Shown here piece after piece: positions 1 through 7,644 of a stretch of 64,000 nt of DNA. Numbering within the stretch: the stretch's first letter is position 1; every line of letters begins with the position of its first letter. The notes under the pieces are model-generated. The model did no database searches and was not told where the DNA came from. It saw only the letters and a list, made by a program, of their open reading frames with translations. The translations under genes were made by a program, and so were the position numbers. Source of the stretch: Actinomycetes bacterium (GTDB lineage: Bacteria; Actinomycetota; Acidimicrobiia; Acidimicrobiales; Palsa-688); the NCBI GenBank assembly GCA_021787035.1, contig JAJYMM010000138.1:1-64000 (forward strand), written 5' to 3'.

Positions 1-138
1 CGCGGGTCGTGCCCGGAAGTTCGTGAGGCCGTCGCACTCGTAGGTAGCCAGTTCGACGGGGTCGGTAAGCAGCGCACCGGGACGGAGCACGGAGCCAAGG
101 GCCTTGACGGCTGCGGCTACAGGGGAAGACGGCGACAC
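1..138 (-). CDS. glcD: Glycolate oxidase subunit GlcD-type FAD-linked oxidase, N-terminal fragment (cut by window edge)
   Basis: The first 46 codons run off the left edge. From a GTG at 138 the translation contains LLTDPVELATYECDG followed by LTNFRARPA. This is the signature of the N-terminus of GlcD-type FAD-linked oxidases, which oxidise glycolate or D-lactate, just ahead of the FAD-binding domain. It follows the malic enzyme stop by only 21 bases on the same strand, so the two are probably co-transcribed. No strong ribosome-binding site is visible before the GTG, so the start could differ. The call rests on a short stretch; a related FAD-linked oxidase (D-lactate dehydrogenase) cannot be excluded. 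Confidence 0.65.
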   Translation of the reverse strand, partial: MSPSSPVAAAVKALGSVLRPGALLTDPVELATYECDGLTNFRARPA

Positions 139-159
139 GACATCTCAGTTTGCTCTGTC

Positions 160-1548
160 TCAGGACGCCGTTGCTATCGCGCTAACAGCCGCCGCCACCG
201 CAGGAGAGACTGCTGGGTCGAACACGCTCGGGACGATGTAGCTGGCATTGAGCTCGTCGGGGCTTACGGCGTCGGCGATCGCCTGGGCGGCGGCGAGCTC
301 CATCTCGTCGGTGAACTGCGTTGCGGCGGCGTCGAGAAGGCCTCGGAAAACGCCAGGGAACGCCAGCACGTTGTTGATCTGGTTCGGGAAATCGCTCCGT
401 CCTGTGGCGAGCACGGCGGCGTACTGGCGGGCATCGAAGGGGTCAACTTCAGGGTCGGGGTTGGCGAGCGCGAAGACGACCGGGTCTTCCGCCATGCGCG
501 AGATGTCAGCGCCGGAGACCAGGTTGGCGGCGCTGACCCCTATGAAGACGTCTGCTCCCGCTAGGGCGTCGGAGAGCGATCCCGAGATGCCACTGTCGTT
601 GGTGTGCTCGGCGACCCAACGGCGCGCGTCGTCCATCCCCAGGCGGCCGCGGGCAACGACCCCCAAGCGGTCACAGGCGACTATGTCCCCCACACCCTGT
701 TGGCCGAGCAGCTTGATGACTGCGGTACCTGCCGCCCCTACGCCAGAGATGGCCACCCGGATATCGGGCAGCTTCTTGCCTACGACCCTCAGTGCGTTGA
801 CCAGGGCCGCGAGGACGACGATCGCGGTGCCGTGCTGGTCGTCGTGGAACACGGGGATGTCGAGACGATCCCGAAGCCGGCGTTCGATCTCGAAACAGCG
901 GGGCGCGGCGATGTCCTCCAAGTTTATGCCGCCGTACACGGGGGATATCAGCTCGACCGTGCGCACGATCTCGTCCACGTCGTTGGTGGCTAGGCAGACG
1001 GGCCAGGCGTCCACCCCGCCGAACTGTTTGAAGAGGGCGGCCTTGCCTTCCATTACAGGCAGTGCCGCGGCCGGGCCGATATCGCCGAGCCCGAGCACCG
1101 CGGATCCATCGGTGACGACGGCCACCGTGTTGCGTTTGATGGTGAGGCGCCTTGCGTCAGCCGGCTCCTTGGCGATTGCGAGAGAGACCCTTGCTACACC
1201 CGGCGTGTAGGCGCGCGACAGGTCGTCCCGGTGCTTCAGGGGGACCTTCGGGACAACCTCCAACTTGCCACCTAGGTGGAGCAGGAAGGTCCGGTCGCTC
1301 ACCTTCAAGACCTTCACGGTTTCGACGGCGTTGACAGCGGCGACGACGGCGTCCGCGTGCTCGGCATTGGAGGCGTCGAAGGTGACGTCCACCAACAGCC
1401 GGTCGGGGCGGGACTCCGCCACATCAAGCGCTGTCAGTATGCCGCCAGCCTGACCGACCGCAACCGCTAGATCGGCTGTGGCGGCGCCCGTGGCAGGCAC
1501 CTCCACGCGGACTGTGACGGCGTAGCCCGGGCTCGGTTGGCTGGGCAT
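160..1548 (-). CDS. NAD(P)-dependent malic enzyme with N-terminal ACT-like domain
   Basis: Predicted to decarboxylate malate oxidatively to pyruvate in the cytosol. About 75 N-terminal residues form an ACT-like regulatory domain. Then come the malic domain (KHRDDLSRAYTPGVARVS; VTDGSAVLGLGDIGP; PVFHDDQHGTA with metal-binding acidic residues) and a Rossmann domain (ISGVGAAGTAV). The length of 462 residues is normal for ACT-containing bacterial malic enzymes. ATG at 1548 is preferred over the upstream TTG at 1566 because GAGGGGG lies nine bases before it. It is followed by glcD on the same strand, and malate synthase lies 8 kb away. This arrangement suggests a route from glycolate through malate to pyruvate. 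Confidence 0.92.
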   Translation of the reverse strand: MPSQPSPGYAVTVRVEVPATGAATADLAVAVGQAGGILTALDVAESRPDRLLVDVTFDASNAEHADAVVAAVNAVETVKVLKVSDRTFLLHLGGKLEVVPKVPLKHRDDLSRAYTPGVARVSLAIAKEPADARRLTIKRNTVAVVTDGSAVLGLGDIGPAAALPVMEGKAALFKQFGGVDAWPVCLATNDVDEIVRTVELISPVYGGINLEDIAAPRCFEIERRLRDRLDIPVFHDDQHGTAIVVLAALVNALRVVGKKLPDIRVAISGVGAAGTAVIKLLGQQGVGDIVACDRLGVVARGRLGMDDARRWVAEHTNDSGISGSLSDALAGADVFIGVSAANLVSGADISRMAEDPVVFALANPDPEVDPFDARQYAAVLATGRSDFPNQINNVLAFPGVFRGLLDAAATQFTDEMELAAAQAIADAVSPDELNASYIVPSVFDPAVSPAVAAAVSAIATAS

Positions 1549-1984
1549 GGGACCAGACCCCCTCAATGTCGGCGCCGATGTCTTCCACTATACGGAATCC
1601 ATGGTTTGGATTGCGGAAATGATACTACCAGCGTCAGATCGCTGACGTCAATGGGGCCTTGAGCACCGCTGCCAAGCTCGGCGGTACATGCAGCCCGACC
1701 CCATAGGTACTTGCGCCAGGGGCCAGCCGTGCGTATCATTGAAGTGAAAGCAGCTTTCCGTATGGTGGAAGAAGGGGAAACGTCACGGTAGTCCAGGTTG
1801 TCCTGATCGTGCGCGGTCCAAATGGGGTGCAGGGGCTGCACGGTTTGGCAATCAGAAGGGAGGGTGGGTCCATCTCGACGCAGGCTGATACGAGATGTCC
1901 AGCGAGCGGTCCTCGTAAGTACAAAGACTAGACAAGCGTCCATCAAATCCCGGTGGGGTCCGGGACTCAAGGGAGGTAGTGACA
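1549..1984. promoter_or_regulatory. Divergent intergenic region between malic enzyme and the first ABC cassette
   Basis: About 435 bases separate two divergently transcribed genes, so promoters for both should lie here. A 6-bp inverted repeat CGTCAG-ATCG-CTGACG sits at 1632-1647, about 85 bases before the malic enzyme start, and is a candidate operator. A 26-codon reading frame at 1711-1791 resembles the N-terminus of the malate synthase frame downstream. The segment after that (1792-1970) holds nothing I can name. Open frames on the minus strand here show no recognisable protein and were not called. Confidence 0.4.
1711..1791 (+). other. Short conserved peptide frame (26 codons), possible leader peptide or gene remnant
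   Basis: A TTG-initiated frame encodes a peptide containing RIIEVKAAFRMVEEGE and stops at TAG 1789-1791. The N-terminal extension of the malate synthase frame at 9843 has the same length and register and contains RIMKSKVSFRIAEEGD. Over 48 ungapped bases from CGTATC the two match at 36 positions. Many differences are third-position or conservative (TTC/TTT, CGT/CGC, ATG/ATA), which suggests the peptide itself is or was under selection. No function is known to me. Confidence 0.45.
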
Positions 1985-3415
1985 ATGCTCAACACTAGAG
2001 GTAGACGGGTGACACGCCTGTTCTTGCGGGCTTGTGTCGTAGGGACCACCTGCGGCTCATTGAGCGCAACTGCTGTAGGGACTGCGAGCGCCGCGGGCCT
2101 GCCAAACTCAAACGTGGGACCGCAGGTGTCAGATAGCTCCGTCAACTGCCACGGTTGCGGAGACGGTAAGACGGTTACCGTTTGGGTCGAGGCTGTCACC
2201 GAGACGACTTCGCAGCAGACGAAGTGGGAGGACTATGTCGCGAAGCAGTTCAAAGCCAACACGGGTGCGACAGTTAAGTTTACGACTATGTCAACCGGCA
2301 CTGAGGTACTAAACGCGATAGAGCAGGGTGCGGCCACCAATACGGGGCCAGATGTGCTCGACACAGCCAACTCATACAACGGGGAGGCTGAAGCCGCGAA
2401 GATCTATAAGCCAATAACCAACGCTGATTGGCAACTCGTAGGCGGTAAGTCGCGGTTCGCGCCCGGCGTCCTCAGCTACGGCTACACTGGCGGCAACACG
2501 GTTGATTGGTACCTGCACACGGACCTTCTGGCCTACAACACCAAGCTGTTTCACGAAGCGGGCATCAGCGGCCCACCCACGACGTGGGCGCAATATGTTG
2601 CAGATGGAGAGCGTATTACCAAACTTGGCCACGGCATCTACGGCGTGGCATCCGAGCCTCCGTCCCCCTATGGGCCATGGCACGACCTCTATACGATCAC
2701 GCGGGACATGGGAGGCAATTGGGTCAACAGCACTTTAACAAAAGCCACCCTGGATACGCCGATAGTCGCGAAGGCAGTTGAATTTTGGTTCAGTTGGTAT
2801 AAAGACGGGTTCGCGGATCCCGAGAGCCTTAGCTGGACTGGCAACCAAGAGCAGGCCCTTTTCATTGAGGGTAAGCTCGGGATGGAAAACCAGGTAAACT
2901 CCAGCCTGATCACCTCCGCTCAGGGCACCCCTGTTGAAAAAGACATTGCGTTTGCACCGATGCCCACCGTGCCTGTAGGGGACAAGAGCCTACCCTCGGG
3001 AGCGCCGAAGTACGGCGTCCCAGGCTTCAACTTCGCGTACACGCTAGGTGTGCCGCGCTGGGCATCGGATCCATCGCTAGGGTACCGTTTCATCCAAGTG
3101 GCTACTTCAGAGAAGGCTGAGCTGCTCCTCTACAATCTCACGGCGTCGTTGCCTACGACCGTCGGTGCTGGCAACGTCGTCGCCGCCGAGTACCCGCTTA
3201 TCAAACCGTTTATCAAGTACGCCTCTGAGGCGGTGGTCGCGCCCTACTACTCATTCTGGGGATCGGTCGAAAACGCCGTGTCGGTACTGGGAGCAACTCT
3301 CGCACGGGACTACCAAAATGGGACCTATAGTGATGCTGCCGTCCAAACTGCACTGATAAAGGCTAATTCCACAGTGCAAGCGGCCATGGACGCGACGGCG
3401 TCATCCAAGTCGTAG
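1985..3415 (+). CDS. ABC transporter sugar-binding protein (family 1), cassette 1
   Basis: Extracellular solute-binding protein of the MalE type, predicted to capture a sugar or oligosaccharide for the permeases that follow. An N-terminal signal peptide (RR-containing start, hydrophobic core, cleavage near TASAAG) has no lipobox cysteine. The mature part starts with KTVTVWVEAVTETTS and has the family's aromatic-rich binding regions, for example SPYGPWHDLYTI. The 476 residues are slightly long for the family. ATG 1985 is chosen because GGGAGG ends about eight bases before it; GTG 1979 lies too close. A large stem-loop separates it from the permease genes. Confidence 0.9.
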   Translation: MLNTRGRRVTRLFLRACVVGTTCGSLSATAVGTASAAGLPNSNVGPQVSDSSVNCHGCGDGKTVTVWVEAVTETTSQQTKWEDYVAKQFKANTGATVKFTTMSTGTEVLNAIEQGAATNTGPDVLDTANSYNGEAEAAKIYKPITNADWQLVGGKSRFAPGVLSYGYTGGNTVDWYLHTDLLAYNTKLFHEAGISGPPTTWAQYVADGERITKLGHGIYGVASEPPSPYGPWHDLYTITRDMGGNWVNSTLTKATLDTPIVAKAVEFWFSWYKDGFADPESLSWTGNQEQALFIEGKLGMENQVNSSLITSAQGTPVEKDIAFAPMPTVPVGDKSLPSGAPKYGVPGFNFAYTLGVPRWASDPSLGYRFIQVATSEKAELLLYNLTASLPTTVGAGNVVAAEYPLIKPFIKYASEAVVAPYYSFWGSVENAVSVLGATLARDYQNGTYSDAAVQTALIKANSTVQAAMDATASSKS

Positions 3416-3445
3416 ACGTCCTCGCTTGTCGTTCACGTGGGACCT

Positions 3446-3486
3446 GCACCGCGAGACCCAGAGGCTCTGTAGGGGACTCGCGGTGC
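3446..3486. promoter_or_regulatory. Stem-loop between binding-protein and permease genes (cassette 1)
   Basis: A perfect 10-bp inverted repeat, GCACCGCGAG and CTCGCGGTGC, with a 21-base loop lies in the 143-base gap after the binding-protein stop. No T-run follows, so it is not a standard intrinsic terminator. Such hairpins between binding-protein and permease genes often stabilise the upstream mRNA, giving more binding protein than permease; that role here is inference. Cassette 2 has a different hairpin in the same place. Confidence 0.5.
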
Positions 3487-3558
3487 TCCCCTCTCAATGC
3501 CGCGTCGCCAACCCAGGGCGCCCCCGGGGCTAGAACTCCTCGAAAAAAAGAGAGAATC

Positions 3559-4599
3559 ATGAGCCGTGGAGCCGAAACAGGATCACAGTTGGCTAAAGGC
3601 GGCCCGTTCAAGGCACGGACCGATCTTGACGTCCGGTCGGCTGGGCCGAGCACGCGACCGAGCGCGTCGAGGGCGCGCCGCCGCGACAATGGCGCTCTGT
3701 TTCGTCGTGACCTCCGGCCTTTAGTGGTGCTAATGGTCCCGGCTGCCATCGTCCTTTTGGTGATCGACCTGGCGCCGGCGGTAATCGGGGTGCTGAGCTC
3801 GTTTCGCCTGCTCACCTTCTCGACGCTTTCGCATTGGTTTAGTGCGCCCTGGGTTGGCCTGCACAATTTTTCCCAGGCCTTTACCGGCGGAGGCGGGTTG
3901 CCGGTCTCTGGCCTTAACGCTATCTGGCACACCCTTGAGTACTCGGTGCTCACGACAATTATTGCTCTCGTCGTCGGTGTGGTCGCGGCCTTGACGGTCT
4001 GCCGCAGAACATCTAGGGCTACGCCCGTCATACGCGCTCTCTACCTAGTTCCAACGGCTCTCCCGCTCTTTACGGCCTCGTACCTCTGGTACAGCATTTT
4101 GACGCCGCATACAGGGTTGTTAGACACCTTTCGGAGGACGATCGGCCTAGGCGGTGGCGCTAACCGGCTGCTGGTTGGGGACCATAGCTTCGCGACGCTG
4201 GTTGGTGTAGACAGTTGGTTGGCCTGGGGCTTTATTTATCTGTTTGCTCTTGCAGCTTTGCAGGGTATTCCGAGAGAGCGCTATGAGGCGGCTGAAATCG
4301 ATGGGGCGAGCCGTTGGCAGAAATTTCGGTTCATCACCTACCCGGGGATCCGCAAGCTTCTGGCGGTCGGAGCCGTGTTGTCGACCTTTGCGCACTATAA
4401 CGATTTTACTCTTCCATATGTATTATTCGGGACGGCACCACCCACAGGCGTCTCGGTCCTGTCAACGACAAGCTATGAGGCCGCTTACTCGCTGTACAAC
4501 TTCGGCCTCGCGGATGCTGTGGCAGTGATGGGAGTGATCGCCATAATCGTCCCTATTGTCATGTATATAGATTATGTGTTTTCTGGACGGAGGGCATGA
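3559..4599 (+). CDS. ABC sugar transporter permease, MalF type, cassette 1
   Basis: Inner-membrane permease subunit of a carbohydrate ABC importer. A charged cytoplasmic N-terminus of about 50 residues precedes six predicted membrane segments (first near VVLMVPAAIVLLVIDLAPAV). The EAA loop that contacts the ATPase reads YEAAEIDGASRWQKFRFITYPGI, with the conserved EAA---G spacing. ATG 3559 follows a purine-rich AGAGAGAA. Its stop overlaps the start of the next permease by 4 bases. No ATPase gene is present in the cassette, so it probably uses a shared MsmK/UgpC-type ATPase encoded elsewhere. Confidence 0.9.
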   Translation: MSRGAETGSQLAKGGPFKARTDLDVRSAGPSTRPSASRARRRDNGALFRRDLRPLVVLMVPAAIVLLVIDLAPAVIGVLSSFRLLTFSTLSHWFSAPWVGLHNFSQAFTGGGGLPVSGLNAIWHTLEYSVLTTIIALVVGVVAALTVCRRTSRATPVIRALYLVPTALPLFTASYLWYSILTPHTGLLDTFRRTIGLGGGANRLLVGDHSFATLVGVDSWLAWGFIYLFALAALQGIPRERYEAAEIDGASRWQKFRFITYPGIRKLLAVGAVLSTFAHYNDFTLPYVLFGTAPPTGVSVLSTTSYEAAYSLYNFGLADAVAVMGVIAIIVPIVMYIDYVFSGRRA

Positions 4600-5471
4600 T
4601 GGCTCGCCAGTATCATTATGATCCAACGGACGTGCTACATCCTGTCGTACGAAGCGTTGCGCGGGCCGTGATCCTCGTGGGCATTATTGTCCCGGTTGGG
4701 TACATGCTTGTCATGTCGGTGACCCCAAATGTTGAAGTTGCCGCCGGGACGCTGTGGCCATCCCACTTATCCTGGTCTCACTACCTTACGATGTGGGCTG
4801 GGACGGGTCTCGGTGCCGGGATGGTCAATAGCGTCATAATATGTGGCTCGGCAAGCGGTGCAGCGGTGCTCCTGGGGGCCGTGGCTGGTTACGTGTCCTC
4901 AAGGGCACGGTTCCGCGGTAGGACGAGCTTTCTTACCCTGCTTCTTGGGTTCCAGTCAGTTCCCACCGTGATGGTCCTGTTGCCCCTCGTCATAGTGATG
5001 GCAGGTATTCAGGGCCTGTTGCACATCTCGGTGATCGGGACGTATTGGGCGGTCGCAATTGCATACCTGACCTTCTCCTTGCCTCTCGTGACGTGGTTTG
5101 TCGCTGCCTACGTGGACTCGGTTCCACGGGACCTCGATGACGCCGCAAGGCTCGACGGCGCGAGTATGCCGCAGGCGTTCGTGCGCGTCATCATCCCGAT
5201 GATCGTCCCTGCGCTCGCAGTGGCTGGGTTACTCAGTTTCCTCGTGGGCTGGGGGGATCTCCTGATTGCAACCGCGATCAGTGGGCCGGGCACCCACACC
5301 GTAGCCGTGGCGCTAAATCAGTTTCTGTCAAACGAAGAGGGCCAAGCGCTCCCGGAGTACGGTACGTTAATGGCGGCATCCGTGGCGAGTGCGTTGCCGG
5401 TGGTGGTACTTTACATTGGCCTTCAACGCTTTGTAGTTGCTGGACTAACCGGTGCCAGTGTGAAGGCATAA
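4596..5471 (+). CDS. ABC sugar transporter permease, MalG type, cassette 1
   Basis: Second permease subunit, 291 residues, pairing with the preceding MalF-type protein. Six membrane segments are predicted. The EAA loop reads DLDDAARLDGASMPQAFVRV, followed by IIPMIVPALAV, as in MalG/CUT1 permeases. It starts at ATG 4596 inside ATGATGG, overlapping the previous stop by 4 bases, so the two are translationally coupled. A 79-base gap leads to the GH42 gene, which is probably in the same transcript. Confidence 0.9.
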   Translation: MMARQYHYDPTDVLHPVVRSVARAVILVGIIVPVGYMLVMSVTPNVEVAAGTLWPSHLSWSHYLTMWAGTGLGAGMVNSVIICGSASGAAVLLGAVAGYVSSRARFRGRTSFLTLLLGFQSVPTVMVLLPLVIVMAGIQGLLHISVIGTYWAVAIAYLTFSLPLVTWFVAAYVDSVPRDLDDAARLDGASMPQAFVRVIIPMIVPALAVAGLLSFLVGWGDLLIATAISGPGTHTVAVALNQFLSNEEGQALPEYGTLMAASVASALPVVVLYIGLQRFVVAGLTGASVKA

Positions 5472-5550
5472 CAGGTGCGCGCGAAAGGCGAGCGTTCCAT
5501 GGAGTAAGGCCATGTCTGGAGGCAAGGTTGGCTAGGCAAGGAGGTTGCAG

Positions 5551-7644
5551 GTGAGAGAAGTTGTGTTTCCTTATGGTGCGGTGTATTTCCGGAAGTCCAA
5601 TCCGCCGCGGGAGGACTGGGAGCGTGATTACGCTCAGGCGGCGCGGGATGGGATGAACACGTTTCGCCATTGGTTCATGTGGTCTGCCATAGAGGTTGCA
5701 CCCGGTGTATTTGACTGGTCGGACTATGACCAGCAATTGGATCTGGCCGGGAAGTACGGTATTCAAACCATTATTGCGGAGCATGTCACTTTCGCCCCGG
5801 AGTGGGCGTTTCGCAAGTTCGCTGGGTGTGAGCTCCGAAGCCGGGATGGACGTGCGGCGGTTAGCAGGGTCAATGTAAGTAGCGCTGTCGGAGGCTTTCC
5901 CGGGCTCTGTCTTGACCACAGCGAGGTTCGTGTTGCCGCCGAGCAGTTTCTGCGCACCCTAGTAGAACGTTACAGGGATCACCCAGGTCTCGGGGGCTAC
6001 GACCTTTGGAACGAGTGCAACCTCCCAAGCTCTTACTGCTATTGCGAAGCAACGGTGGGGGAGTTCCGGCGATGGCTCGAGAGGCGGTACGGCTCCCTCG
6101 GCGAGGTTGCCCGCGCCTGGAGGCGGTACAGTGTGGCGGATTGGGAAGATGTCCACCCGCCAGCGGACAGTATGGGTTATCCTGAGATGCTGGACTGGAT
6201 CCGTTTTCGTGCTGATCACGCGTACGAGGACTTGTCCTGGCGTTCAAAACTCGTAAGGGAGGTGGACCCAGGTCACAAGGTCACCGCGCACGGTATAGCT
6301 GGAAGTCTCACGAGCCTGGCGGAAAATGCGGCGGACGATTGGCGGGCGGCGGCAGAAGTGGACAGCTACGGGTTTACGTGGGTCGTGGCTCGAAAGGGGG
6401 CCGAAGCGTGGAGGCAGTGGCACGCGGTGGACTTGGTGCGCGCAGCAGCGAAGGGAAAGCCATTTTGGCATGCTGAGATGCAAGGTGGCCCTTTGTGGTT
6501 ACAGCCGCAGGTGATAGGGCGACCGCGAGACGACGGACGGATCGCGTCGCCGGAGGATGTGAGGCTCTGGAACCTCGTATCAATGGCTGGGGGCGCGCGT
6601 GGGATCCAGTACCTGCGTTGGCGTCCCCTTCTGGACGGCCCCTTGTTTGATGCGTTTGGACCTTATGGCGCGGACGGCCTGCCAACGGACCGATCAGCTC
6701 AAGTTGCCGAGATCGCTCAATGGGCCAACGACTCAGTGCGCGAGGCCCTTTGGGCGGCGAAGCCAGTCCAAGGTGAGCTTGGCATCGTGGTTGTGCCCGA
6801 TTGTCAGCTGATGACGTATATCCAGCACGGTGATAGCGCGCCGTACGCGAGAGCGGTGTGTGGCGCGTACAAGGGCTTTTTCGACGTTAACGTCCAAGCA
6901 GACTTCGTCCACCTCGACGACATCAGCGCGTACGACGTCGTGTACCTACCCGTGCCCCTGATGCTGGGACGCGAGGCAGCGGAGCGGCTAAGTGACTGGG
7001 TGTCAGCCGGCGGTACCTTGATTGCAGAGGGGTGCGTCGGGTTTTTTGCAGATGGTGGCCGGATGTGCCCCGAGCAGCCAGGCTGTGGACTTGGGAGGGT
7101 GTTTGGAGTGCGAAGTTCCTCAGCGGAGTTTACGCCCGACCTGCTGGAGCGTGGGGAGGACCGGTTTGTGATGGGCGGGGAAGAAGTCTGTTGCGGCCTG
7201 GTGAAGCAGCGCTACGAGCTTGCCGGGGGGCGCGCGCTGGGTCATTTCGGTGACGGGACGATTGCCGTTGTAGATAACCACTTCGGATCGGGGCGGACTT
7301 TGATTGTCGGGACCTCCGTGGGTGAGAGCTATTATCGGGAGGCAGTGGCGGGTGCGAGAGGGTGGTTCAAGGCGCTCCTCGCGTGGGCAGGGGTCAAGCC
7401 GCACGTGGCTGTGAGCGAGCCCGGTGTGGTGGCGCGGGTCCAGCGCTCGCGGGACAAGACCTACTTGTGGTTGACAAATGCATCCAAGTCACCGCGCTGG
7501 GCCGGTGTACACATAAACGAGAGGCTCGGGCGTTTTAGCGAGGGCACTCCTCATTGGGGTGGCACCGCGACCGTCAAGATTGTCGATGGGGACCTCGGCG
7601 TTGTGGTGAACGGGCGGGACGCGCTGGTCCTCGAGCTCCAATGA
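5551..7644 (+). CDS. Beta-galactosidase, glycoside hydrolase family 42
   Basis: Predicted intracellular exo-glycosidase of about 698 residues with no signal peptide. The TIM barrel starts near YGAVYFRKSNPPREDWERD. The acid/base glutamate lies in YDLWNECN (Glu155) and the nucleophile in FWHAEMQGGP (Glu309), both typical of GH42. A trimerisation-type domain follows (LGIVVVPDCQLMTY to VYLPVPLMLG), then a C-terminal beta domain. GTG 5551 is chosen because AAGGAGG (5538-5544) stands six bases before it; TTG 5545 would be too close. The next gene starts inside its stop codon. The likely substrates are galactosides or arabinosides brought in by the adjacent ABC importer. Confidence 0.88.
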   Translation: MREVVFPYGAVYFRKSNPPREDWERDYAQAARDGMNTFRHWFMWSAIEVAPGVFDWSDYDQQLDLAGKYGIQTIIAEHVTFAPEWAFRKFAGCELRSRDGRAAVSRVNVSSAVGGFPGLCLDHSEVRVAAEQFLRTLVERYRDHPGLGGYDLWNECNLPSSYCYCEATVGEFRRWLERRYGSLGEVARAWRRYSVADWEDVHPPADSMGYPEMLDWIRFRADHAYEDLSWRSKLVREVDPGHKVTAHGIAGSLTSLAENAADDWRAAAEVDSYGFTWVVARKGAEAWRQWHAVDLVRAAAKGKPFWHAEMQGGPLWLQPQVIGRPRDDGRIASPEDVRLWNLVSMAGGARGIQYLRWRPLLDGPLFDAFGPYGADGLPTDRSAQVAEIAQWANDSVREALWAAKPVQGELGIVVVPDCQLMTYIQHGDSAPYARAVCGAYKGFFDVNVQADFVHLDDISAYDVVYLPVPLMLGREAAERLSDWVSAGGTLIAEGCVGFFADGGRMCPEQPGCGLGRVFGVRSSSAEFTPDLLERGEDRFVMGGEEVCCGLVKQRYELAGGRALGHFGDGTIAVVDNHFGSGRTLIVGTSVGESYYREAVAGARGWFKALLAWAGVKPHVAVSEPGVVARVQRSRDKTYLWLTNASKSPRWAGVHINERLGRFSEGTPHWGGTATVKIVDGDLGVVVNGRDALVLELQ

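Noticed and set aside
248-1210. A 320-codon open frame on the plus strand across the malic enzyme gene
   Set aside because: It is antisense to a clear malic enzyme, is rich in Ser/Arg/Ala/Pro, and shows no domain; it reflects GC-rich codon bias.
1563-1985. A 140-residue minus-strand gene upstream of malic enzyme
   Set aside because: No recognisable protein features, no ribosome site, and it overlaps the conserved upstream element and the binding-protein promoter region.
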